Shown here piece after piece: positions 1 to 5,619 of a stretch of 6,243 bases of DNA; position 1 is the first letter of the stretch; the number at the start of each line of letters is the position of its first letter. The DNA lies in contig JAUPTR010000121.1 of the NCBI GenBank assembly GCA_030917985.1, forward strand, positions 1 through 6,243, in the 5' to 3' direction. The translations under genes and the position numbers were made by a program. The notes under the pieces are model-generated. The model saw nothing but the letters and a program-made list of their open reading frames with translations. It was not told the DNA's origin and made no database searches. Source of the stretch: Pseudomonadota bacterium (lineage in GTDB: Bacteria > Pseudomonadota > Gammaproteobacteria > Burkholderiales > SCOH01).

Positions 1-274
1 CCAGCAGCTGTTGAAAAAAATGGGCACCGGTCTGCTGGTAACCGAGCTGCTCGGTCACGGCGTTAATCCGGTCACCGGCGATTATTCGCGTGGCGCGGCC
101 GGTTTCTGGGTGGAAAACGGCGTGATTGCCTACCCGGTGGAAGAAATCACCATTGCCGGCAATCTGCGCGATATGTTTAAAGGCATTGTCGCCATTGGCA
201 ACGATATTCTGGTGCGGGGCAGCAAGCAGTGTGGCTCGATCCTGATCGAACGCATGACCGTGGCCGGTAACTGA
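1..274 (+). CDS. pmbA: PmbA/TldE metalloprotease-family protein, C-terminal part (5' end outside window)
   Basis: This is the last 90 residues of PmbA (TldE), read from base 2 to a TGA at 272-274; the full protein is usually about 450 residues. The visible part closely follows the conserved end of the family: MGTGLLVTELLGHGVN, then GDYSRGAAGFWVENG, then YPVEEITIAGNLRDMF, then a CGSILIERMTVAG ending. In E. coli TldD and TldE form a heteromeric cytoplasmic protease complex that processes the microcin B17 precursor and degrades the CcdA antitoxin. TldE is the partner without the HExxxH zinc motif, and that part of the protein would lie upstream in any case. There is no second copy or frameshift in the visible part. 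An internal TTG at 11 is not a real start, because family similarity runs across it to the window edge. alkA follows after 12 bases, so the two are probably co-transcribed. Confidence 0.95.
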   Translation, partial: QQLLKKMGTGLLVTELLGHGVNPVTGDYSRGAAGFWVENGVIAYPVEEITIAGNLRDMFKGIVAIGNDILVRGSKQCGSILIERMTVAGN

Positions 275-286
275 GTAAAGCGCAGC

Positions 287-916
287 GTGAACAACTTTAT
301 CTATCCCGACTACTGGCAACAGGCCAGCGCCGAACTCAGCGAGTGTGATGAGGTGCTGGCCAGGCTGATCGCCGACAACCGGGGCTTGCATCTGCGTAGC
401 CGTGGCGACGCATTTTTCACCCTGGCACGTTCCATTGTTGGTCAGCAGGTGTCGGTCAAGGCCGCTGAAACCATCTGGCAGCGGGTGCTGGAAAAAGTTG
501 GCGAGCTGTCGCCGCACGCGTTGTTGCTGGTGGAAACCCCGGTGCTGCAGGCCTGTGGCCTGTCGTCGCGCAAAGTCAGTTATCTGCAGGATCTGGCCGA
601 GCACTTCATCGCCAACCCGTTTGATCAGGCCGAGTGGGCGCAATACGACGACGTGGAAGTGGCGCGGCGCCTGATGCTGATTCGCGGCATCGGTCAGTGG
701 ACGGCAGAAATGTTCCTGATTTTTTTCATGGCGCGGCCGAATGTGCTGCCGGTGGACGACATCGGCCTGCAGCGCGCCATGTCCGGCTTCTATAACGGTG
801 GTCAGCCAATCAGCAAACTGAAGATGCGCGAAATTGCGCGCCGCTGGCAGCCGTGGCAAACCGTTGCCACCTGGTATATGTGGCGCAGCCTCGATCCGAT
901 TCCGGTCGAATACTGA
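287..916 (+). CDS. alkA: DNA-3-methyladenine glycosylase II (short AlkA type, HhH-GPD superfamily)
   Basis: A 209-residue base-excision repair glycosylase that should remove alkylated bases such as 3-methyladenine from DNA. Seen in the sequence: the helical core with SIVGQQVSVKAA (about 49-60), the helix-hairpin-helix LIRGIGQWTAE (131-141) that grips the DNA backbone, and LPVDDIGLQRA (154-164). By comparison with AlkA and Nth the second Asp of that DD, D158, is the catalytic residue. Only two cysteines occur (C20, C90), so there is no Nth/MutY-type iron-sulfur cluster. It is shorter than E. coli AlkA (about 280 residues) and lacks that enzyme's N-terminal beta domain; this compact form is common in proteobacteria. 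The GTG start at 287 is forced: the pmbA stop is in the same frame four codons upstream and no other start codon lies between. The ribosome site is weak (GAGTAAAG, 273-280), which fits translation coupled to pmbA. No Ada-type regulator or promoter is visible. Confidence 0.93.
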   Translation: MNNFIYPDYWQQASAELSECDEVLARLIADNRGLHLRSRGDAFFTLARSIVGQQVSVKAAETIWQRVLEKVGELSPHALLLVETPVLQACGLSSRKVSYLQDLAEHFIANPFDQAEWAQYDDVEVARRLMLIRGIGQWTAEMFLIFFMARPNVLPVDDIGLQRAMSGFYNGGQPISKLKMREIARRWQPWQTVATWYMWRSLDPIPVEY

Positions 917-932
917 TCCCGGTCGTTTTTCG

Positions 933-1006
933 CTGCCCTGCAAGCCGCGCTGGTATTACGCTGTAGCCCGGCGTGCCGGCCAATACCGACGCGCCCTGCA
1001 GGGCAG
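933..1006. repeat. Long imperfect inverted repeat between alkA and ygiD (REP-like copy A)
   Basis: Two 25-base arms, 933-957 and 982-1006, pair with 21 Watson-Crick pairs, one G-U and three mismatches around a 24-base loop. The loop holds a small CCGG/CCGG stem (968-971 with 976-979). The right arm also contains a perfect 12-base palindrome, GCCCTGCAGGGC (993-1004), which would compete with the long stem. No T-run follows on either strand, so it is not a classical rho-independent terminator. It could be an extragenic palindrome that protects alkA mRNA ends or blocks read-through. A related element sits on the far side of the next gene (1840-1895). Confidence 0.75.
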
Positions 1007-1025
1007 GGCATCGATCCGGCTATAA

Positions 1026-1030
1026 CGGAG
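1026..1030 (+). promoter_or_regulatory. Ribosome binding site of ygiD
   Basis: CGGAG lies seven bases before the ATG at 1038. It supports that start over the in-frame ATG at 1056, which is nearer to the start of the conserved region. Confidence 0.6.
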
Positions 1031-1037
1031 TTCTGCC

Positions 1038-1832
1038 ATGCCCAACGCTCACACCATGCCCGCCTTGTTTCTTGGTCACGGCAACCCGATGCTGGCCATT
1101 GAGCCAAATCACTTTGCCGACAGCTGGCGGCAACTGGGCCAACAATTGCCGCGGCCGCGCGCCATCCTGATGATCTCCGCGCACTGGTACGCCCGTGGCA
1201 CCGGTGTCACCGCCATGGCACAACCGCGCACCATTCACGATTTCTGCGGCTTTCCGCAAGCCTTGTTCGAGGTGCAATATCCGGCGCGCGGAGATCCGCA
1301 ACTGGCGAAGCAGATCCAGCAAAGCCTGGCACCGTTGCCGGTGGCGCTGGATCAAGCCTGGGGGCTGGATCATGGCTGCTGGGCAGTGCTGAAACATATG
1401 TACCCGGCGGCTGACATCCCGGTGCTGCAGCTCTCCATTGACGCCGGTCAACCGCCAGCGTTCCATTACCTGCTGGGCAAGCAACTGGCTGCGCTACGGC
1501 AGCAGAACGTATTGCTGATCGGCAGCGGTAACGTGGTGCACAACCTGGGTATGGTTGAATTTGGCAACGATGTGCCGGCACTGCCATGGGCCATTGAATA
1601 CGAATTGTGGGTCAAATTACAAATCCAGCAGGGCAACCACGCGCCGCTGATCGACTACCTCAACAGCCACCTCGCCGCTCATCTGGCATCCCCCAGCCCT
1701 GATCACTATTTGCCGCTGCTGTATGTCCTCGGTGCGCAACTGCCGGGTGATGTGGTGTCGTTTCCGACCGAAGGCATCGATCTGGCAGCGATCAGCATGT
1801 TGTCGCTGCTGTTGACGCCGCAGGGGCAATAA
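1038..1832 (+). CDS. ygiD: Extradiol ring-cleavage dioxygenase of the DODA/LigB type (YgiD-like)
   Basis: A 264-residue cytoplasmic enzyme of the class III extradiol dioxygenase family, very similar along its length to E. coli YgiD (4,5-DOPA extradiol dioxygenase, about 271 residues). Visible motifs are PALFLGHGNPM (8-18), LPRPRAILMISAHWY (37-51), TIHDFCGFPQALF (65-77), AWGLDHGCWAVL (107-118), IGSGNVVHNLG (161-171) and DHYLPLLYVLGA (222-233). By comparison with YgiD the metal ligands should be H14, H49 and H168, with H112 and H223 also in the active site. YgiD-type enzymes bind zinc or another divalent metal and open the ring of catechol-like substrates such as L-DOPA, but the physiological substrate in bacteria is unclear and no pathway gene lies beside it. 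The gene stands alone between two spacers that each carry a long inverted repeat. No convincing promoter is visible upstream; it may depend partly on alkA read-through. Confidence 0.93.
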   Translation: MPNAHTMPALFLGHGNPMLAIEPNHFADSWRQLGQQLPRPRAILMISAHWYARGTGVTAMAQPRTIHDFCGFPQALFEVQYPARGDPQLAKQIQQSLAPLPVALDQAWGLDHGCWAVLKHMYPAADIPVLQLSIDAGQPPAFHYLLGKQLAALRQQNVLLIGSGNVVHNLGMVEFGNDVPALPWAIEYELWVKLQIQQGNHAPLIDYLNSHLAAHLASPSPDHYLPLLYVLGAQLPGDVVSFPTEGIDLAAISMLSLLLTPQGQ

Positions 1833-2044
1833 AGCATCAGCCTGCAGCCGCCTCTGGTACTGGCTTGCAAGCACGGCTGCAGGCCAATCCCAGAGTGGCC
1901 TCCAGCTCGGGTGCCGTTGTATTTTATTTTTCCTGCTTGTCATGGGGGCTTGAAAAGCTGCATTCAATGTCACAGATGGGCTACATCTAAAGTAATCTCT
2001 CAATATTCCGTCGTAACTCGCAGCCACCAAAACAGGTTGTAGCC
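1833..2044 (+). other. Spacer between ygiD and the SulP gene
   Basis: This is the longest non-coding stretch in the window. It begins with inverted repeat copy B. A small stem follows, 1893-1898 with 1902-1908, with one bulged base. The T-rich run at 1917-1931 could end transcription weakly, but the stem lies nine bases before it. Further on is a short dyad, TTGAA-N8-TTCAA (1950-1954 with 1963-1967). TTGAAA at 1950 resembles a -35 box, but no good -10 lies 16-18 bases downstream, so I do not call a promoter, although the SulP gene probably has one here. The ribosome site of that gene is a weak AGGT at 2034-2037. I see no small ORF or RNA gene. Confidence 0.5.
1840..1895. repeat. Inverted repeat between ygiD and the SulP gene (REP-like copy B)
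   Basis: Two mutually exclusive stems can form. One is a perfect 11-bp stem, 1840-1850 with 1874-1884 (GCCTGCAGCCG and its complement). The other is an 18-position stem, 1852-1869 with 1878-1895, having 15 Watson-Crick pairs, one G-U and two mismatches around an 8-base loop. Read in the same direction it resembles copy A: both have CCTGCA(A)GCCGC, then CTGGTA, and later a GGCCAAT block. It starts only eight bases after the ygiD stop, so it would form the end of that mRNA. A T-rich stretch follows only at 1917-1931, too far away for a standard terminator. Confidence 0.7.
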
Positions 2045-3715
2045 ATGATTGCCTTGCTCGAAGCCAAACGCGCCGGTTTGTTCCGGCCACCACATATCCT
2101 GCCCAATGTGCTGGCGGGGCTGGTGGTGGGGGTGATTGCGCTGCCGCTGGCGATGGCGTTTGCCATTGCCTCAGGCGCCAAGCCAGAGCAGGGGCTGTAT
2201 ACGGCGATGATTGTCGGATTTTTGATTGCCGCTTTCGGCGGCAGCCGGGTGCAGGTGAGCGGGCCGACCGGGGCGTTTATCGTCATCCTCTCCGGCATTA
2301 CCGCCAAACACGGCATCGACGGTTTGCAGATTGCCACCCTGATGGCCGGGGTGTTTTTGCTGGCGATGGGGCTGGCGCGGCTGGGGGCCATCATCAAATA
2401 TATCCCCGAGCCGGTGATTGTCGGTTTTACAACCGGCATCGCGGTGATCATCTGGGTGGGGCAGTGGAAGGATTTTTTTGGTCTGCCGGTGAGTTTTGAC
2501 GGCATTTTCCATTTCCACGAAAAGCTACTCTTGCTGATCGATGCTTTGCCACATGCCCATTGGGCAACCGCCGGTCTGGCCATCTTCGCCTTGCTTGTAA
2601 CGCTGAAAGTCAACAAGCTGCTGCCAGACAGATTCAAGGCCATCCCCGGCCCCCTGATTGCGATGTTGTTGGTGACCTTGATCCAGTATTGTGTGGCGTT
2701 TGAAGGGGTGGCGACGATCGGTTCGGCGTTTGGTGGCATTCCACAGAGCTTGCCGGGTTTTCATCTGCCGCAGCTGAGCTTTACCCGTTTTGTTGAATTG
2801 CTCGGCCCGGCGCTGACGATTGCCATGCTCGGCGCGATCGAGTCCTTGTTGTCGGCAGTGATTGCCGACGGCATGACTGGCGAGCGCCACGATTCGAATC
2901 AGGAGCTGATCGGGCAGGGCATCGGCAATATCGTGGTGCCGTTTTTCGGCGGCTTTGCCGCCACCGGTGCATTGGCGCGTACTGCCACCAATGTTCGCAA
3001 CGGTGCCAACAGCCCGCTGGCGAGTTTTGTGCATGCGGCGACGCTGCTGCTGATTGTGCTGGTGGCCGCGCCGCTGGCGGCGTATTTACCGCTGTGTGCG
3101 CTGTCGGCGATCCTGTTTGTGGTGGCGTACAACATGAGCGAGCTGCCGCATTTTTTTGATCTGGCGCGTCACGCGCCCACCAATGACCGCTGGGTGCTAC
3201 TGATCACCTTTGCGCTGACGGTGTTTGCCGACCTGGTGCTGGCGGTGAATGTCGGGGTGATTCTGGCTGCGCTGCTGTTCATGAAGCGCATGGCCGGTAC
3301 GGTGAAGGTGGAGGGCATCAGCGCGAGCGAATTGCAGAATCCACAGTTGCAGTTGCCGCAAGGGCGCTTGCCGGATGCGGTGACGGTGTATTCGATCGAT
3401 GGGCCGTTTTTTTTCGGCGCGGCGGAAACCTTCGAACGTACGCTGCGCAGCATCAGCGGCGATGTTCGCGTGGTGATCCTGCGCATGGAGCGGGTGCCAT
3501 TCATCGACGCTACCGGCATCAACACCCTGCGCGATACGGTGCGGCTGTTCGAACGGCGCGGCGTGAAGGTGTTGATCTGCGGCGCCAATGAGCTGGTGCG
3601 CACCAAACTCGCCAATGCACGGCTATCGCAACTGCTGGGTGAGGATAATCATTACCCCGACCTGCCTTCGGCGATTGCTGCTGCGACGCTGCTGGCGGCA
3701 GATGGCACTAGGTAA
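2045..3715 (+). CDS. SulP family anion transporter with C-terminal STAS domain
   Basis: A 556-residue inner-membrane permease of the SLC26/SulP family. The membrane part fills about residues 18-415, with many hydrophobic helices in the usual two-fold arrangement. Family signatures are LAGLVVGVIALPLAMAFA (23-40), GSRVQVSGPTGAF (66-78), EPVIVGFTTGIAV (122-134), AIESLLSAVIADGMTGER (264-281) and GGFAATGALARTATN (302-316). A cytoplasmic STAS domain follows at about 446-550. Its FIDATG (487-491 region) matches the loop which in anti-sigma antagonists carries the phosphorylated residue; here that position would be T490. Such proteins carry sulfate, bicarbonate or C4-dicarboxylates (DauA), in symport or exchange. 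Nothing here settles the substrate: no carbonic anhydrase, sulfate-assimilation or dicarboxylate gene is next to it. The length is normal and the frame intact. The ATG at 2045 starts 20 residues before the first membrane helix, as expected. The gene looks monocistronic. Confidence 0.93.
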   Translation: MIALLEAKRAGLFRPPHILPNVLAGLVVGVIALPLAMAFAIASGAKPEQGLYTAMIVGFLIAAFGGSRVQVSGPTGAFIVILSGITAKHGIDGLQIATLMAGVFLLAMGLARLGAIIKYIPEPVIVGFTTGIAVIIWVGQWKDFFGLPVSFDGIFHFHEKLLLLIDALPHAHWATAGLAIFALLVTLKVNKLLPDRFKAIPGPLIAMLLVTLIQYCVAFEGVATIGSAFGGIPQSLPGFHLPQLSFTRFVELLGPALTIAMLGAIESLLSAVIADGMTGERHDSNQELIGQGIGNIVVPFFGGFAATGALARTATNVRNGANSPLASFVHAATLLLIVLVAAPLAAYLPLCALSAILFVVAYNMSELPHFFDLARHAPTNDRWVLLITFALTVFADLVLAVNVGVILAALLFMKRMAGTVKVEGISASELQNPQLQLPQGRLPDAVTVYSIDGPFFFGAAETFERTLRSISGDVRVVILRMERVPFIDATGINTLRDTVRLFERRGVKVLICGANELVRTKLANARLSQLLGEDNHYPDLPSAIAAATLLAADGTR

Positions 3716-3731
3716 GCACTCCACACGCCGG

Positions 3732-3737
3732 TATAAT
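3732..3737 (+). promoter_or_regulatory. Probable -10 box of the pcnB-folK-kinase operon promoter
   Basis: A perfect TATAAT lies in the short spacer after the SulP gene, in the context GCCGGTATAATCCG. The implied transcription start is near 3744, giving a leader of about 25 bases. No convincing -35 box is found 16-18 bases upstream, where the sequence spans the end of the SulP gene. There is also no TG of an extended -10, so the promoter may need an activator or be only moderately strong. Confidence 0.5.
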
Positions 3738-3749
3738 CCGCTGCTTCAC

Positions 3750-3754
3750 AAGGA
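3750..3754 (+). promoter_or_regulatory. Shine-Dalgarno-like AAGGA, unusually far from the pcnB start
   Basis: AAGGA is the only purine-rich ribosome site before pcnB, but 15 bases separate it from the ATG at 3770. Codons in frame at a normal distance are AAT and ACA, not start codons, and an in-frame TAA at 3734 limits any extension. The gap between them is A-rich and probably unstructured. Confidence 0.45.
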
Positions 3755-3769
3755 TTCAATACAACAATA

Positions 3770-5125
3770 ATGATTCGACGATTGATTCGCAGGGTTTTCG
3801 GCGGCACGCCAGCGCAGGGGCGCAAGGCCCGCGGGCCACGGGTAATTTCGTTTGCCGAACACCAGATCGACCGCACCTCGATCAGCTCTGCTGCGCTGAA
3901 AGTAACGCAGAAGCTGCAAGAGGCGGGGTTTGATGCCTTTGTGGTGGGCGGCGCGGTGCGCGACCTGCTGCTGGGCATTATCCCCAAGGATTTTGATATT
4001 GCCACCAGCGCGACGCCAGAGCAGGTGCATGCCTTGTTCCGCCGTTCTCGCATCATCGGCCGTCGTTTCAAAATCGTGCATGTGACTTTTGGCCGCGATG
4101 AAATCATTGAGGTCACCACCTATCGCGGCCCGGCCGATGAAGGCCATGTCACCGACGATCACGGCCGTATCCTGCACGACAATGTCTGGGGTACGCAGGA
4201 GCAGGATGCGCTGCGTCGCGATTTCACCGTCAACGCGCTGTATTACAACCCCGCCAGCCGCGAGATTGTGGACTACGCCAATGGCGTGGCCGATTTGCAG
4301 GTAAAGCAGCTGGTGATGATTGGCGATCCGGAGCAGCGTTATCGCGAAGACCCGGTGCGCATGTTGCGCGCCGCACGCCTGGCCGCCAAGCTGGGCCTGG
4401 AGATCGAAGAAAACACGCGTGCGCCGATTGAATCGCTGGCTGCGCTGTTGCAAAACGTGCCAGCCGCACGCTTGTTCGACGAAATGCTCAAGCTGCTGTT
4501 CTCGGGCCATGCCTGGGAATGCCTGAGCCAGTTGCGTCAGCAGGGACTGCACCATGGCTTTTTCCCGCTGCTGGATGTGATCATGGAGCAGCCGCTGGGC
4601 GAGAAATTCGTGATGCTGGCCCTCGACAGCACCGATCAACGTATTCGTGCCGACAAACCGGTTTCGGTGGGCTTTCTGTTTGCATCCTTGTTGTGGCACG
4701 AAGTGCTGGCTGCCTGGAAAGACATCCAGTCACAGGGTGAAAACCCGCTGCCTGCCTTGTTCCAGGCGATGGATCGGGTGATCGACGTGCAGGAAGAAAA
4801 GCTGGCGATTCCGCGTCGGTACAGTGTCACCATGAAAGAAATCTGGGCCTTGCAGCCGCGTTTCGAGCAACGCAGTGGCCGTCGCCCGTTCCGCCTGCTG
4901 GAGCAGCCGCGTTTTCGTTCCGGTTTTGATTTTCTGGCGCTGCGCGCTGCCAGTGGCGAACTGGATAACGAGCTGGTTGAATGGTGGGCTGAATTTCAGA
5001 ATGCGGACAATGCCCGCCGTGAGGCAATGCTGGTGACCGAGCCGACCGGCGCTGCCGCGAAGAAACGCCGTCGGCGTCGGCGTAAGCCGGATGCCGGCCC
5101 TGCCGAGGCAGCAGGCAGCGAATGA
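3770..5125 (+). CDS. pcnB: Poly(A) polymerase I
   Basis: A 451-residue class II nucleotidyltransferase that adds 3' poly(A) tails to RNA and so marks it for decay; in E. coli it also controls ColE1-type plasmid copy number through RNA I. The head domain has VVGGAVRDLLLG (58-69) and the metal-binding pair D74/D76 in PKDFDIATSATP. Next come RRSRIIGRRFKIVHV (91-105), which favours poly(A) polymerase over the related CCA-adding enzymes, IIEVTTYRG (112-120), RRDFTVNALYY (149-159) and the RNA/nucleotide-binding EDPVRMLRAARLAAKLG (193-209). The C-terminus carries a strongly basic tail, KKRRRRRRK (431-439), like the Arg-rich end of E. coli PcnB, probably for RNA binding. The length agrees with E. coli PcnB. 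The ATG at 3770 is the only NTG codon after the upstream in-frame stop that keeps the N-terminus. Its stop overlaps the folK start (ATGA). Confidence 0.95.
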   Translation: MIRRLIRRVFGGTPAQGRKARGPRVISFAEHQIDRTSISSAALKVTQKLQEAGFDAFVVGGAVRDLLLGIIPKDFDIATSATPEQVHALFRRSRIIGRRFKIVHVTFGRDEIIEVTTYRGPADEGHVTDDHGRILHDNVWGTQEQDALRRDFTVNALYYNPASREIVDYANGVADLQVKQLVMIGDPEQRYREDPVRMLRAARLAAKLGLEIEENTRAPIESLAALLQNVPAARLFDEMLKLLFSGHAWECLSQLRQQGLHHGFFPLLDVIMEQPLGEKFVMLALDSTDQRIRADKPVSVGFLFASLLWHEVLAAWKDIQSQGENPLPALFQAMDRVIDVQEEKLAIPRRYSVTMKEIWALQPRFEQRSGRRPFRLLEQPRFRSGFDFLALRAASGELDNELVEWWAEFQNADNARREAMLVTEPTGAAAKKRRRRRRKPDAGPAEAAGSE

Positions 5126-5613
5126 GCACTCTGAAACACCGGGTGTTTATCGGCTTGGGCAGTAATCTGGAAAACCCGCAGCAGCAAGTGTCGGCAGCGA
5201 TGGCAGCATTGGATGCCCTGCCTGAAAGCCGCCTGCTGCAAAGCTCGTCGCTATATGTCAGCGCGCCGGTTGGCTATGCCGATCAGCCGGACTTCGTCAA
5301 TGCCGCCGCGCTGATCGAAACCGATCTGAGCGCCGAAGCCTTGCTGCAAGCCTTGCTGGAGCTGGAGCAGCAGTTTGGCCGGGTGCGGACTTTTCTGAAT
5401 GCACCGCGCACCCTTGACCTGGATATTTTACTTTATGATGATCAGGTGATTGCTCTACCATCGTTGCAGGTACCGCATCCGCGCATGCACGAGCGAGCGT
5501 TTGTATTGATGCCTTTGGCCGAAATCGATCCTGAATTGCTGATTCCCGGCAAGGGGCGTTTGGTCGACTGGTTGGCCCATTGTGGCGAGCAACCCGTTCA
5601 TCGCTTGAATTGA
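5122..5613 (+). CDS. folK: 2-amino-4-hydroxy-6-hydroxymethyldihydropteridine pyrophosphokinase (HPPK)
   Basis: A 163-residue cytoplasmic enzyme that moves pyrophosphate from ATP to 6-hydroxymethyl-7,8-dihydropterin, the step before dihydropteroate synthase in folate synthesis. Motifs seen: the N-terminal FIGLGSNLENP (9-19), the pterin-side YVSAPVGYADQPDFVNAA (45-62), FGRVR (85-89), and the signature APRTLDLDILLYDD (94-107). D99 and D101 in the signature should bind the two magnesium ions. Then come VPHPRMHERAFVLMPLAEI (117-135). Residues before the signature read FLNAPR where E. coli has RWGPR; the Asn form is common in beta- and gammaproteobacteria, so this is not a defect. It overlaps pcnB by four bases (ATGA) and has only a weak AGG (5113-5115) as ribosome site, suggesting translational coupling. 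Genes for other folate steps are not in the window. Confidence 0.96.
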   Translation: MSTLKHRVFIGLGSNLENPQQQVSAAMAALDALPESRLLQSSSLYVSAPVGYADQPDFVNAAALIETDLSAEALLQALLELEQQFGRVRTFLNAPRTLDLDILLYDDQVIALPSLQVPHPRMHERAFVLMPLAEIDPELLIPGKGRLVDWLAHCGEQPVHRLN

Positions 5614-5619
5614 TACCCC

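Noticed and set aside
1021..1026. TATAAC before ygiD as a -10 box
   Set aside because: It abuts the ribosome site and would put the transcription start only a few bases before the ATG; no -35 box is at the right distance.
1893..1931. A small stem plus T-rich run as a rho-independent terminator of ygiD
   Set aside because: The stem is short and bulged and the T-rich run starts about nine bases after it and is interrupted, so it is at best weak.
1987..2739. A 250-codon open frame on the - strand opposite the SulP gene
   Set aside because: The translation has no recognisable domain and mirrors the codon pattern of the SulP gene; no ribosome site supports it.
3746..4699. A 317-codon open frame on the - strand opposite the start of pcnB
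   Set aside because: It lies wholly against the conserved pcnB frame, its product resembles no family I know, and long antisense frames are expected in GC-rich coding DNA.
5062..5086. Repetitive CGTCGG-type bases near the end of pcnB as a tandem repeat
   Set aside because: They simply encode the Arg/Lys-rich tail typical of poly(A) polymerase I.
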